Origin: Caminicella sporogenes DSM 14501
GTDB taxonomy: Bacteria; Bacillota; Clostridia; Peptostreptococcales; Caminicellaceae
Assembly (NCBI RefSeq): GCF_900142285.1
Contig: NZ_FRAJ01000006.1
Location: forward strand, 62,001-126,000
Direction of reading: 5' to 3'
Length of the DNA: 64,000 bases
This document shows, one piece after another, positions 44,679 to 54,725 of this stretch. The position numbers and the translations under genes were made by a program. The notes under the pieces are model-generated. The model saw only the letters and a program-made list of their open reading frames with translations. It made no database searches and was not told the DNA's origin. The stretch's first letter is position 1; each line of letters starts with the position of its first letter.

Positions 44679-45458
44679 ATGAATTACTTAAAAGCAGTTT
44701 ATGCTGAATACCGCTTGGGTTTAAAACAATTGTTTTCATATAAGATGAACTTTTTTTCAGAAATGGCAACAATTGCAATACTTTATTTTGCATTGGTTTT
44801 TATGAATTCAGGAAATAGTTTGGGTTCTATTTATAATACATATTCTACAGATTCTAAATCACTTATGTTATTAGGATATGTTTTTTGGAATTTTTCAGTG
44901 TCAACAATTAATTTTGCCAGCTCAGAAATTAGTTCAGAGGCAACTAAAGGAACATTGGAACAAAAATTAATGGCATGTGTAGGGCTACCAATATTATTGT
45001 TTGGAAAACTACTTTCAGGAAATACACTTATAATATTAGAAACGATTATGCTTTTGATTATTTCTAAGATATTCTTTAATATAGGATTATCATTCACAAT
45101 AATTTCCATAGTTTCTTTGTTAATAACTCTAATTGGAATGTATGGTTTTGGTTTGATTTTTGGAGGTTTAGCTCTAAAAGAGAAAAGAATATCAAAACTT
45201 GTTTTTATAGTTCAAATAATTTTATTATTTATTGGTGGTATATTTAATGAAAAAGGTCTGATATTTAATATTCATAGAATAATTCCTTTATATAATGGCA
45301 TAATTGTTGCTAGACAATCTATAGCGAACTCACAATATAATGTTGTGGATTTAAATATTCTTATTTTGTCTTCTTTATTTTGGATTATAGTTGGAGTTTA
45401 TATTTTCAAGTACTTTTTTAAAAAAGCAAGAAAACTTGGAATACTTAATCAGTACTAA
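44679..45458 (+). CDS. ABC-2-type membrane permease
   Basis: A 259-residue integral membrane protein with six hydrophobic segments and an ABC-2 core (ASSEISSEATKGTLEQKLMA, the coupling region, and LLITLIGMYGFGLIFGGLAL). It pairs with the preceding ATPase as an exporter or immunity transporter. Substrate unknown; no precursor peptide or modification enzyme was found beside it. Confidence 0.88.
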   Translation: MNYLKAVYAEYRLGLKQLFSYKMNFFSEMATIAILYFALVFMNSGNSLGSIYNTYSTDSKSLMLLGYVFWNFSVSTINFASSEISSEATKGTLEQKLMACVGLPILLFGKLLSGNTLIILETIMLLIISKIFFNIGLSFTIISIVSLLITLIGMYGFGLIFGGLALKEKRISKLVFIVQIILLFIGGIFNEKGLIFNIHRIIPLYNGIIVARQSIANSQYNVVDLNILILSSLFWIIVGVYIFKYFFKKARKLGILNQY

Positions 45459-45663
45459 ATTTATATATTTATAAATTTTATGTTTTACTTACTCAAGATA
45501 TTAATATATTACATTTTTATAATCAACTATACAATATTATAGAAAGAAGGAAATTAAAGTAAGTAGCATTTTAAAATAGATAAAACAAATAAAGAATAAA
45601 AACTATAGGTAAAAATTATCAGATAAAGGTAAAAATATAATTGAATTAAGAACAGTATTTGAG

Positions 45664-45714
45664 AAAAGCTGTCTTGTTTAGAGGTTAATTTCTAAACAAA
45701 ACAAACAGCTTTAT
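45664..45714. terminator. Terminator between the exporter and RsmF-like genes
   Basis: An interrupted stem: AAAGCTGT/ACAGCTTT outside and GTTTAGA/TCTAAAC inside (45664-45713). It serves mainly the minus-strand methyltransferase gene. Confidence 0.65.
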
Positions 45715-47100
45715 TTATACATTCCATCTCAATCCCTTAGGATAATGGTTTTTTAATGTATTATTAGATATTTTACTCCAACCAATAGAGTAGCCATCTA
45801 TAAGGACTAATGACCAGCCTTTTTTAGCATTTATTTTTAAGGATTCTCCTTTTAGATATAAATAAATTTCTTCTGATGAAGATTTAAAAGGTATAGTATT
45901 TTTTACTTCAGTAGATTTTAAACTAAGTGCTAGAGCATGAGATGGTTCAAATCTGTTCTTTTTAAAAGTTCCTAAGTGCCATCCGGGTCTTAATACTTTT
46001 AGCTTAGTAAAATCTGTTATTTCAAGAGGTGAAATATAAAGATGTTCTCCAAATAAAAAATAATTTCCTTCTGGTGTTTTAGTTAAAAAATTATTGCAAA
46101 AATCGTAAAAATCTTTTAGATTATTTTTTAATTTCAGTGGTTTAATTTTTTTAGCTTTTCTCGTTGTATATATATTATCATCTCTTTTTTTTAAAATGGC
46201 AATATAATGACCTTCTCCCTTTAATTTGTGAGGCCAAAGTCTTATTGTATTTTTTAGATTTTCGTTTGTAGAATTTATCCATTGAGGTTTGCCGTTATCA
46301 AAATATTTATAAGTATTTACTCTTTGTATTTCAAAGTTTTTGTTCTTTTTTAAAAATTTATCGATTACACCTTCATTTTCTTCTGGTGAAAATGTACAAG
46401 TTGAATATACGAGTATGCCTTCAGGCATTAGCATTTCAGCGGCACTATTTAAAATATTTAACTGTCTGTCTGCACAAAATGATACATTTTTAAGATTCCA
46501 TTCTTTTATTGCTTCAGGATTTTTCCTAAACATACCTTCTCCAGAGCAAGGTGCATCAACTAATATTTTATGAAAATATCCTTTGAAAATTTTAGAGAGA
46601 TTTTCAGGGCTTTCATTTGTTACTATACAGTTTTTTATTCCCATTCTTTCAATATTTTGAGATAATATCTTTGCTCTGGAAGGAATTATTTCATTTGAAA
46701 CTAAAATACCTTTTCCTTGAAGTCTAGAGGCAATGTGAGTAGATTTTCCACCGGGAGCAGCACACAGGTCTAATATTTTTTCTCCGGGTTTTGGGTTAAG
46801 CACAGTGCCTACAGTCATTGCACTAGGTTCTTGAATATAATAAAGACCTGCATCATGGTAAGGATGCTTTCCGGGTTTGTCTTTTTCTTCAAAGAAAAAA
46901 CCTTCGTCTACCCAAGGAATACTTTCTAAATGAAATGGATTGATGTTTAAAAAGTTTTCAATATCGATTTTTAAAGTATTAATTCTAATTCCTTGAACTT
47001 TAGGAGATTTATAACTTTTTATAAATAAATCATAATCTTCTTTAAGTAAAGAAGACATTTTTTCTAAAAAGTCTTTAGGTAAATTTAACAAATATACCAC
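45715..47100 (-). CDS. RsmF/RsmB-family rRNA cytosine-5 methyltransferase
   Basis: A 461-residue NOL1/NOP2/Sun-type RNA methyltransferase. SAM site ILDLCAAPGGKSTHIA, the Pro-Cys motif VDAPCSGEGMFRK and the catalytic-cysteine motif YSTCTFSPEENEGVID are all present. The C-terminal part (about 290-461) has the RsmF-type FKBP-like and PUA-like region with LRPGWHLGTFKKNRFEPSHAL. It most likely makes m5C in 16S rRNA. GAGGTGG precedes the start. Confidence 0.9.
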   Translation of the reverse strand: MVYLLNLPKDFLEKMSSLLKEDYDLFIKSYKSPKVQGIRINTLKIDIENFLNINPFHLESIPWVDEGFFFEEKDKPGKHPYHDAGLYYIQEPSAMTVGTVLNPKPGEKILDLCAAPGGKSTHIASRLQGKGILVSNEIIPSRAKILSQNIERMGIKNCIVTNESPENLSKIFKGYFHKILVDAPCSGEGMFRKNPEAIKEWNLKNVSFCADRQLNILNSAAEMLMPEGILVYSTCTFSPEENEGVIDKFLKKNKNFEIQRVNTYKYFDNGKPQWINSTNENLKNTIRLWPHKLKGEGHYIAILKKRDDNIYTTRKAKKIKPLKLKNNLKDFYDFCNNFLTKTPEGNYFLFGEHLYISPLEITDFTKLKVLRPGWHLGTFKKNRFEPSHALALSLKSTEVKNTIPFKSSSEEIYLYLKGESLKINAKKGWSLVLIDGYSIGWSKISNNTLKNHYPKGLRWNV

Positions 47101-47354
47101 CTCATTTATTTAAACGATAATAAATTTTACTATTATTAATTTAGCCAAAAATGATTAAAAAAACAAGAATGCTTTTGACGCTGTTTTCTTTATTTATACA
47201 AATTTATACTTAATTAATAAACTAAGAAATGAAAAGTTTATTATTTTCAATAAATTTACTGTAATATTCATACAAATTATTGTACAGATTGTCATTTTGT
47301 GGTACTATATATAGCAAGGAATGAGATTAATTATGTACTTAGGGGAGATAAACT

Positions 47355-47543
47355 ATGAAGATGGAGGAATTAAAGAAAATAGAAGACAAGATTGAATATT
47401 TGAGGAAATGTTTGCACGAATCAATTGATAATAATGAAAGTCTTTTAGTAAAACAAGTTATATTTTTAAGTCAGCAATTAGATGAAGTTCTTAATGAGTA
47501 TAATAATATAAAAAATGAATTAAACATGGGCTTTGGTATATAA
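47355..47543 (+). CDS. Spo0E-family aspartyl-phosphate phosphatase
   Basis: A 62-residue two-helix protein with the Spo0E signature: IEYLRKCLHESI on the first helix and FLSQQLDEVLNEY (SQxLD) on the second. Members dephosphorylate Spo0A~P and delay sporulation, so the organism is probably a spore-former. GGGGAGA precedes the ATG. It is monocistronic, with a terminator-like hairpin at 47611-47637. Confidence 0.85.
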   Translation: MKMEELKKIEDKIEYLRKCLHESIDNNESLLVKQVIFLSQQLDEVLNEYNNIKNELNMGFGI

Positions 47544-47610
47544 GAATATATTTGTTTAGCTATTTTTTAAATAAAATGAGAAGGTTGTTTGTAATCGTTT
47601 GTGTTTATAG

Positions 47611-47637
47611 AAGCTGCGGGTATCCGTAGTTTTTTTA
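47611..47637 (+). terminator. Terminator after the Spo0E-like gene
   Basis: A stem around CTGCGG/CCGTAG (one G-T pair, GTAT loop), extended by flanking A-T pairs and followed by seven T. Confidence 0.75.
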
Positions 47638-48055
47638 TTATTAAAAATTTTTTGCGATTAAGTTTAGTTAGATTAAATTTCTAATTATTTTTAAAACTTT
47701 AGGAAAATTTTCAAACTTGCAAAGTCAAGTTTATAAGTTGCAAACTAAATTAGTAAACTTTTACTAAAAATTTATGTAACTTTATTTTAAAATTTAATTT
47801 GTTTTAAGTTTTTTTAAAATTATTCCAAGACAATCAAGATAATTTTGTTAGGAAATATGTATATCTGTATTTTTTAATAAAGTATATATCTTAAATTAAA
47901 TAATTACCCATTGATAAGAAGTATAGTAATTTTTTTTGAACAAAAATTTACTATAAAAATAGATTGACAACACATTAAAAAGTTTAGTAAAATTTTCATA
48001 TACGGAAAACGATTTCAATAAAAATAATAAAAATTTTAAAAGGGGGAATTTTTAA
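47638..48055 (+). promoter_or_regulatory. Promoter and operator of the galactose transport operon
   Basis: TTGACA at 47964-47969 and TAAAAT at 47988-47993 (18-base spacer) form a good vegetative promoter. A near-palindrome GGAAAACGATTTC with a central CG at 48004-48016 lies just after the expected transcription start, where a LacI/GalR- or CcpA-type repressor would block. The regulator encoded at 55857 is the obvious candidate. The rest of this stretch is AT-rich with no gene. Confidence 0.7.
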
Positions 48056-49099
48056 ATGAGAAAATTTTTAACATTATTACTTGCATTTTCGCTTATTTTT
48101 TCATTAGCGGCGTGTGGTTCAAAAACTGGAACAGGTAACGAAGGAGCAAACAAAGCAGAACTACCGAAGATTGGTGTAACGATTTATAAGTTTGATGACA
48201 ATTTTATGTCTTTTGTACGCCGTGCTATAGAAAATGAGGCTAAAGGCAAGGCAGAATTGATTTTAAATGACTCTCAAAATAATCAAGCTACTCAAAATGA
48301 GCAAGTAGATATGATGATTTCAAAAGGAGTAAAAGCGTTGGCTATTAATTTAGTTGACCCTCAAGCAGCTCCTACGATAATTTCAAAAGCTAAACAAGAA
48401 AACATACCAATAATATTCTTTAATAAAGAACCAAGTGAAGAAGCTATGAAATCTTATGATAAAGCTTGGTATGTAGGTACTACATCATCTCAATCAGGGG
48501 TTATACAAGGTCAGTTAATAGCTAAGGCATGGAAGGCTCATCCTGAATGGGATAAAAATGGAGATGGAAAGATGCAGTATGTAATGTTAAAAGGAGAGCC
48601 AGGACATCCAGATGCTGAAGCACGTACAAAATATTCTATAGAAACTATAGTAGCAGAAGGTATAGAAGTTGAACAGTTAGAGCTTCAAACTGGAATGTGG
48701 GATACAGTTAAAGGTAAAGAATTAATGGATGCATGGTTGTCTAAGCATGGGGATAATATTGAGTTTGTAATTGCTAACAATGATGCTATGGCATTAGGCG
48801 CACTTCAATCATTACAAGCTAATGGATATTTTGAAGGAGATAAATTTATGCCAGTTGTTGGTGTAGATGCAATTCCTGATGCATTAGAACAAATTAAGAA
48901 AGGTTTAATGGTAGGTACAGTATTAAATGATGCTAAGAATCAAGGTAAAGCTACATTAGAATTGGCTTTAAATGTTGCTAATGGAAAAGACCCATTAGAA
49001 GGTACTGAATGGAAGTTAGACGATAAGAAGGCTGTACGTGTACCATATGTTGCTATAACAAAGGATAATATAGAAGTGGCTGAGGAAGCATATAAATAA
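48056..49099 (+). CDS. mglB: Galactose/glucose ABC transporter substrate-binding lipoprotein MglB
   Basis: A 347-residue periplasmic-binding-protein family member exported as a lipoprotein ([13 protein letters not shown], lipid-modified cysteine about residue 21). Typical MglB features: [20 protein letters not shown] at the mature start, [50 protein letters not shown] and [27 protein letters not shown] precedes the ATG. The mglA and mglC genes follow, with a hairpin in between that would favour more MglB than transporter subunits. Confidence 0.93.
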   Translation: MRKFLTLLLAFSLIFSLAACGSKTGTGNEGANKAELPKIGVTIYKFDDNFMSFVRRAIENEAKGKAELILNDSQNNQATQNEQVDMMISKGVKALAINLVDPQAAPTIISKAKQENIPIIFFNKEPSEEAMKSYDKAWYVGTTSSQSGVIQGQLIAKAWKAHPEWDKNGDGKMQYVMLKGEPGHPDAEARTKYSIETIVAEGIEVEQLELQTGMWDTVKGKELMDAWLSKHGDNIEFVIANNDAMALGALQSLQANGYFEGDKFMPVVGVDAIPDALEQIKKGLMVGTVLNDAKNQGKATLELALNVANGKDPLEGTEWKLDDKKAVRVPYVAITKDNIEVAEEAYK

Positions 49100-49147
49100 G
49101 AGTTTCTATTGAAATATGAATATATACTGATAGCTTATTGTAAGTTG

Positions 49148-49178
49148 TTGCAAGGATGCATCTGCATCCTTGTTTATT
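49148..49178 (+). terminator. Partial terminator between mglB and mglA
   Basis: A GCAAGGATGC/GCATCCTTG hairpin followed by TTTATTT. It probably lowers rather than abolishes read-through into mglA. Confidence 0.7.
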
Positions 49179-49208
49179 TAGATAGAGAATAGAATGGGGT
49201 GAAAGCCT

Positions 49209-50729
49209 ATGAGCAGCAATAATTCACAGTCAAAAGAAAAGTATTTGTTGGAAATGATAGGTATAACCAAAGAATTTCCCGGAGTTAAAGCGTTAGACGG
49301 TGTACAGTTAAAAATTCGACCGGGTAGTGTACATGCGTTAATGGGAGAAAACGGAGCAGGTAAATCAACTCTAATGAAATGTTTATTTGGCATATATAAA
49401 AAAGATGGAGGGAAGATTTTATTAGAGGGCAGAGAAGTAAATTTTCATTCTTCAAGAGAAGCTTTAGATAATGGAGTTTCAATGGTGCATCAAGAATTAA
49501 ATCAAGTACAGACAACAAGGGTAATGGATAATATTTGGTTAGGACGTTTTCCTAAAAAGGGATTTTTTATTGATGAAGACAAGATGTATAACGATACACT
49601 AAAAATTTTCAAAGAATTGGATATTCCTATAGATCCACGTGAAAAAATTCAAAATTTAACAGTATCCGAAAGCCAGATGGTAGAGATAGCTAAAGCAGTT
49701 TCTTATGATTCAAAGATAATAGTAATGGATGAACCTACTTCTTCACTTACAGAAAAAGAAGTAAATCATTTGTTTAAAATTATAAGGGCTTTAAAAGCTA
49801 GAGGAGCAGGAATTATATATATTTCTCATAAAATGGCAGAGATTAAAGAAATTGCAGATGAAGTTACTATAATGCGTGATGGACGCTGGATAGCAACTGA
49901 ATTTATTGAAAATATAACGACTGATGAAATAATAAATTTGATGGTTGGACGTGATTTAACTAATCGTTTTCCACCAAAGACAAATGAGCCCGGAGAAGTA
50001 ATTTTAGAAGTTAAGAATTTAACTGCAACATATCAGCCATCGATTAAAGATATTTCATTTGAACTTAGAAAAGGAGAAATTTTAGGAATTGCAGGTTTGG
50101 TAGGAGCTAAGAGAACTGAACTTGTTGAAGCTATTTTTGGTATAAGGCGTATAGAATCTGGAAGTATATATCTTCATGGTAAAAAAATAAATAATAAAAA
50201 TCCGCGTGAAGCAATTAAAAATAAATTTGCTCTAGTTACAGAAGAAAGACGTGCGACAGGGATTTTTCCTGTTTTAAGTGTCAGATTTAATGCTTTTATT
50301 TCTAATATAGATAAATATATAAAAAGTAATAAATTGTTAGATGAAAAGAAAATAATAGATGATACTAATTGGGTTATTAATAGTATGAGGGTAAAAACTC
50401 CTTCACATAAAACACTTATAAGTTCATTGTCAGGTGGAAATCAGCAAAAAGTTATTATAGGAAGGTGGTTATTGACAGAACCTGAAATATTGTTGCTTGA
50501 TGAGCCAACAAGAGGTATAGATGTTGGAGCAAAATATGAGATATATCAATTAATGATAGATTTGGCTAATAAAGGTAAAGGGATAATTATGGTATCTTCA
50601 GAAATGGCTGAATTGCTAGGAGTTACAGATAGAATATTAGTTATGAGTAATGGTAGAGTAGCGGGTATTGTAAATACAAAGGAGACAACTCAAGAAGAAA
50701 TATTAAAACTATCAGCTAAGTTTTTATAA
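49209..50729 (+). CDS. mglA: Galactose ABC transporter ATPase MglA
   Basis: A 506-residue double ATPase of the sugar (CUT2) class. The first half has Walker [13 protein letters not shown], signature [12 protein letters not shown] and Walker [16 protein letters not shown]. The second half has a degenerate Walker [13 protein letters not shown], signature [12 protein letters not shown] and [15 protein letters not shown], the asymmetry expected of this class. GGGGTGAAA precedes the ATG. mglC follows after a short gap. Confidence 0.95.
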   Translation: MSSNNSQSKEKYLLEMIGITKEFPGVKALDGVQLKIRPGSVHALMGENGAGKSTLMKCLFGIYKKDGGKILLEGREVNFHSSREALDNGVSMVHQELNQVQTTRVMDNIWLGRFPKKGFFIDEDKMYNDTLKIFKELDIPIDPREKIQNLTVSESQMVEIAKAVSYDSKIIVMDEPTSSLTEKEVNHLFKIIRALKARGAGIIYISHKMAEIKEIADEVTIMRDGRWIATEFIENITTDEIINLMVGRDLTNRFPPKTNEPGEVILEVKNLTATYQPSIKDISFELRKGEILGIAGLVGAKRTELVEAIFGIRRIESGSIYLHGKKINNKNPREAIKNKFALVTEERRATGIFPVLSVRFNAFISNIDKYIKSNKLLDEKKIIDDTNWVINSMRVKTPSHKTLISSLSGGNQQKVIIGRWLLTEPEILLLDEPTRGIDVGAKYEIYQLMIDLANKGKGIIMVSSEMAELLGVTDRILVMSNGRVAGIVNTKETTQEEILKLSAKFL

Positions 50730-50746
50730 GGCAAGGAGTGATTAAA

Positions 50747-51787
50747 TTGTTTAATGCAATTTCAAAGAAGATAAAGAGTTTATCTAAGAAAGATATATTG
50801 ACATGGATGATGGATAATGCAATTTTTTTCGTACTACTTGGTTTACTTATAGTTATTATTTCAGTTTCACCAGATTTTATATCGGTTAGAAATTTTAAAA
50901 ATATATTGGCTCAAGCATCGACACGTGTTATCTTTGCTCTTGGAGTTGGTGGTATTATTGTTGCTAAAGGAACAGACCTTTCTTTAGGACGTCAAGTTGG
51001 ATTTGCTGCTGTAATATCGGCTTCACTTTTACAAGCACCTGATTATGCTTATAAGATGTATCCTAATTTACCACAGTTGCCGCTTATTTTGCCAATATTG
51101 CTTGTTATGTTTGTTACAGGATTATTTAGCTTTATAAATGGATTTATTGTAGCTAAATTAAAGGTTGACCCATTTATTGCAACACTAGGAATGATGATAA
51201 TAGTTTATGGTGTCAATTCGATTTATTTTGACCGACCGCCTTATGGTGCACAGCCGATTGGTGGGTTAGACCCTAAATTTGCTAAGTTTGCACAAGGGTA
51301 TTTAAATTTTGGTGGTCTTAAGATTCCATACCTTATAATTTATGCAACAATAGTTACTATTATTATTTGGATATTATGGAATAAAACTAAGTTTGGAAAG
51401 AATATTTTTGCAATTGGTGGAAATCAAGAAGCTGCTGTTGTATCAGGAGTAGATGTGGTTAAATATTTATTAATGGTTTATACTTTAGCAGGACTTCTTT
51501 ATGGTTTTGGTGGCTGTTTAGAAGCTGCTCGTATTGGTAGTGCAACTAACAATACTGGTAATATGTATGAATTAGATGCTATAGCAGCATGTATAGTTGG
51601 AGGACTGTCTTTTTCAGGTGGAGTTGGTAGTGTAGGTGGTATAGTAACAGGAGTTCTTATATTCCAAGTTATAGCATATGGTTTGTCTTTTATTGGAATA
51701 AACCCATATATGCAGTTTATAATAAAGGGACTTATAATTATATCTGCAGTAGCAATTGATTCACGTAAATATATCAAGAAAAAGTAA
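50747..51787 (+). CDS. mglC: Galactose ABC transporter permease MglC
   Basis: Membrane permease of the CUT2 type, about 346 residues from TTG 50747. A GTG at 50738 overlaps the ribosome site AAGGAG and is less likely. Eight to ten hydrophobic segments, with family motifs GVGGIIVAKGTDLSLGRQVG, DPFIATLGMMIIVYG and AIGGNQEAAVVSGVDV. It completes the MglBAC importer and is followed by galK. Confidence 0.93.
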   Translation: MFNAISKKIKSLSKKDILTWMMDNAIFFVLLGLLIVIISVSPDFISVRNFKNILAQASTRVIFALGVGGIIVAKGTDLSLGRQVGFAAVISASLLQAPDYAYKMYPNLPQLPLILPILLVMFVTGLFSFINGFIVAKLKVDPFIATLGMMIIVYGVNSIYFDRPPYGAQPIGGLDPKFAKFAQGYLNFGGLKIPYLIIYATIVTIIIWILWNKTKFGKNIFAIGGNQEAAVVSGVDVVKYLLMVYTLAGLLYGFGGCLEAARIGSATNNTGNMYELDAIAACIVGGLSFSGGVGSVGGIVTGVLIFQVIAYGLSFIGINPYMQFIIKGLIIISAVAIDSRKYIKKK

Positions 51788-51819
51788 AAAATATATGCTT
51801 GAATTTAGAGGTGTCAGCT

Positions 51820-52992
51820 ATGAATTTAGACGATTTAACAAAAGACTTTTTTCAGGTTTTCAAACAAATAAATGCGGAAGAGAAAATTCATACATTTTTT
51901 TCACCGGGAAGAGTTAATTTAATTGGAGAACATACAGATTATAATGGAGGATATGTTTTTCCTTGTGCTTTAAACTTCGGCACTTATGCTGTAGCTAGGC
52001 AGAGAAGAGATTCTAAAATAAGACTGTTTTCTAAAAATTTTAAAGATTTAGGTATTGTGGAGTTTGATATTTTAAATTTGAGATATGATAAAAAACATGA
52101 TTGGGCAAACTATCCAAAGGGAGTTGTAAAAAAATTTTTAGATTCAGGATATAAAATTGAAACAGGATTTGAAGTTTTTTTCAATGGTAATATTCCAAAT
52201 GGGGCAGGATTATCTTCAAGTGCATCTATTGAATTGGCTATGAGTATAATTTTAAAAGTTTTATATAAACTAGATGTTGATATGCTTGAGATGGTAAAAT
52301 TAAGTCAAATGGCAGAAAACGAATTTATAGGTGTAAATTGCGGTATTATGGACCAGTTTGCATGTGGTATGGGAAAGAAAAATTATGCTATTTTACTAGA
52401 TACTAATACATTAAGATATGAATATGCACCTATAAAATTAGATGGAATTTCTATTGTTATTGCAAATACAAATAAAAGACGCAGTTTAGCTGATTCAAAA
52501 TATAATGAAAGACGAATGGAATGTGAAAATGCCTTAAAGGCATTGAAAAGAAAACTTGATATTTCTTTTTTAGGAGATTTATCTGAAGAAGAATTTGAGA
52601 AGAATAAAAATTTAATTAAAAATGAATTAGAAAGAAAACGGGCTAAACATGCTGTTTATGAAAATCAGAGAACTATTAAGGCAGCGAAAGCTTTGTATGA
52701 TGGGAATATTAAATTGTTTGGAAAATTAATGAATGATTCTCATATTTCACTGCGTTATGATTATGAAGTTTCCTGTAGAGAATTAGATGTATTAGTTGAA
52801 GCAGCTTTAAAGAATGGAGCAATTGGAGCAAGAATGACAGGTGCTGGATTTGGAGGATGTACTGTAAATTTAGTGTATAGTAGTAATATTGATGAATTTA
52901 TTGATAAAGTTGGGAAAGAATATGAAGAAAAAATAGGATATAAAGCTGATTTTTATGTAGTTTCAGTTGATGATGGTGCTAGAGAAATTTAG
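51820..52992 (+). CDS. galK: Galactokinase
   Basis: Phosphorylates galactose at C1, the first Leloir step. The ATG at 51820 follows AGAGGTG; a TTG at 51799 in the same frame is rejected; 390 residues, typical. GHMP motifs: FSPGRVNLIGEHTDYNGGYV (galactokinase signature), NIPNGAGLSSSASIELA (ATP loop), GVNCGIMDQFACGMGK and GARMTGAGFGGCTVNLV. A hairpin before galT may reduce read-through. Confidence 0.97.
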   Translation: MNLDDLTKDFFQVFKQINAEEKIHTFFSPGRVNLIGEHTDYNGGYVFPCALNFGTYAVARQRRDSKIRLFSKNFKDLGIVEFDILNLRYDKKHDWANYPKGVVKKFLDSGYKIETGFEVFFNGNIPNGAGLSSSASIELAMSIILKVLYKLDVDMLEMVKLSQMAENEFIGVNCGIMDQFACGMGKKNYAILLDTNTLRYEYAPIKLDGISIVIANTNKRRSLADSKYNERRMECENALKALKRKLDISFLGDLSEEEFEKNKNLIKNELERKRAKHAVYENQRTIKAAKALYDGNIKLFGKLMNDSHISLRYDYEVSCRELDVLVEAALKNGAIGARMTGAGFGGCTVNLVYSSNIDEFIDKVGKEYEEKIGYKADFYVVSVDDGAREI

Positions 52993-53003
52993 TAATTATT
53001 TAT

Positions 53004-53048
53004 TAAGAGGTAGTTATATTTAATAAAAAGCTACCTCTTATATATATT
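53004..53048 (+). terminator. Hairpin between galK and galT
   Basis: A 10-bp stem TAAGAGGTAG/CTACCTCTTA (53004-53013, 53031-53040) with a 17-base loop and a T-rich tail. Confidence 0.65.
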
Positions 53049-53131
53049 TTTTAAAAAGGGAATTTAGATGTTACATTGAAAATGACATAAAATGGCCCTG
53101 ATTAATTCATCTAGATAAGGGGTGATTTATA

Positions 53132-54631
53132 GTGTGTATTTTTAAAGAAATAAAAAGGCTTGTAAATTATGGAATTGCAAATAGGCTATTGTGTGAGGAA
53201 GATAAAATTTATGCTGTAAATAGAATTTTGGATATTTTAAACTTAGATGAATATAAAGATGTAGAAATAGAAAGTGAGAATTTAGAAAATCCTCAGCCCA
53301 TTTTAGATAATATTTTAGATTATGCTTATGAACAGGGGATATTATCTCATAATACAATAACATATCGTGATTTATTTGACACAAAGATTATGGATTGTTT
53401 ACTTCCAAGACCAAGTGAAGTTATAAGAAAATTTTATGAAGAATATAAAAAGTCTCCTGAATTGGCAACAAAGAACTACTATAACATGTCAAAGGCATCA
53501 AATTATATTAGGACTGAACGAACTAATAAAAATATTAGATGGAAAGTTAAAACTGACTTTGGAGAATTGGACATTACTATCAATTTGTCAAAACCTGAAA
53601 AAGACCCAAAAGCTATAGCAGCAGCTAAAAATTTAAAGTCATCTTCGTATCCTAAATGTTTATTATGTAAAGAGAATGAAGGATATGCAGGTCGTGTTAA
53701 TCATCCTGCAAGGCAAAATCACAGAATTATACCTTTGATATTAAATAATGAAGAATGGTTTTTACAGTTTTCACCATATGTTTATTATAATGAACATGCA
53801 ATTGTCTTTAAAGGTACTCATGAGCCAATGAAGATTTCCAAAACTACTTTTGAAAGACTTTTGGAATTTGTCGAGAAATTTCCTCATTACTTTATTGGTT
53901 CTAATGCAGATTTGCCAATTGTAGGAGGTTCTATTTTATCTCACGACCATTTTCAAGGTGGAAACTATGTATTTCCTATGGAGAAGGCTCCTCTAATAAA
54001 ACAAGTGAGTATAAGAGGTTTTGAAGATGTAGATGTAGGTATTGTTAAATGGCCTTTATCTGTTATAAGAATGAGAAGTGAAAAAAGAGAGAGATTAAGT
54101 GAGCTTGGCGGCAGGATACTTAGTACATGGAGACAGTATAATGATGAAAGTGTAGATATTATATCTCATACGAATGGAGAACCTCACAATACAATAACAC
54201 CTATAGCAAGATATAGAGATAATAAATTTGAGTTAGATTTAGTACTGCGAAATAATAGAACAAGTGATGAGTATCCATTTGGAATTTTTCATCCTCATGA
54301 AGATGTTCATCATATCAAAAAGGAAAATATTGGACTTATAGAAGTTATGGGTCTAGCTGTATTACCTGCTAGGTTAAAACATGAATTAGAATTGTTAAAA
54401 GACTGTCTTAGTGGAAATAAAAATATTAGTGAGTATGAAGAATTAAATAAGCACCTAAAATGGTTTAAATATTTAAAATCTAAGTATGAAAATACTGATA
54501 TGGATTTTGATTATATATTGAAGATGGAAGTAGGAAAAGTTTTTGAAAGAATATTAATAGATGCAGGAGTATTTAAGCAAGATGAGATGGGATTAAAAGC
54601 TTTTGAGCGTTTTATCAATTCTCTATCATAA
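53132..54631 (+). CDS. galT: UDP-glucose-hexose-1-phosphate uridylyltransferase, Firmicutes type
   Basis: Transfers UMP between UDP-glucose and galactose-1-phosphate. It is 499 residues, the long type-2 GalT of Firmicutes, with CLLCKENEGYAGRVNHPARQ, HEPMKISKTTFERLLEFV, the histidine motif GGSILSHDHFQGG and a late HPHEDVHHIKKENIG. GTG start behind GGGGTGAT. The partner epimerase gene galE is not in the window, so UDP-galactose recycling must be encoded elsewhere. Confidence 0.95.
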   Translation: MCIFKEIKRLVNYGIANRLLCEEDKIYAVNRILDILNLDEYKDVEIESENLENPQPILDNILDYAYEQGILSHNTITYRDLFDTKIMDCLLPRPSEVIRKFYEEYKKSPELATKNYYNMSKASNYIRTERTNKNIRWKVKTDFGELDITINLSKPEKDPKAIAAAKNLKSSSYPKCLLCKENEGYAGRVNHPARQNHRIIPLILNNEEWFLQFSPYVYYNEHAIVFKGTHEPMKISKTTFERLLEFVEKFPHYFIGSNADLPIVGGSILSHDHFQGGNYVFPMEKAPLIKQVSIRGFEDVDVGIVKWPLSVIRMRSEKRERLSELGGRILSTWRQYNDESVDIISHTNGEPHNTITPIARYRDNKFELDLVLRNNRTSDEYPFGIFHPHEDVHHIKKENIGLIEVMGLAVLPARLKHELELLKDCLSGNKNISEYEELNKHLKWFKYLKSKYENTDMDFDYILKMEVGKVFERILIDAGVFKQDEMGLKAFERFINSLS

Positions 54632-54725
54632 AAAATACTATAATATTTAAAGTTAAAAAGATATATATAGTATTTGGGTAGTATATATGATTAAATATGT
54701 TAAGCTTTTAAAGCAGGTGATTTTT

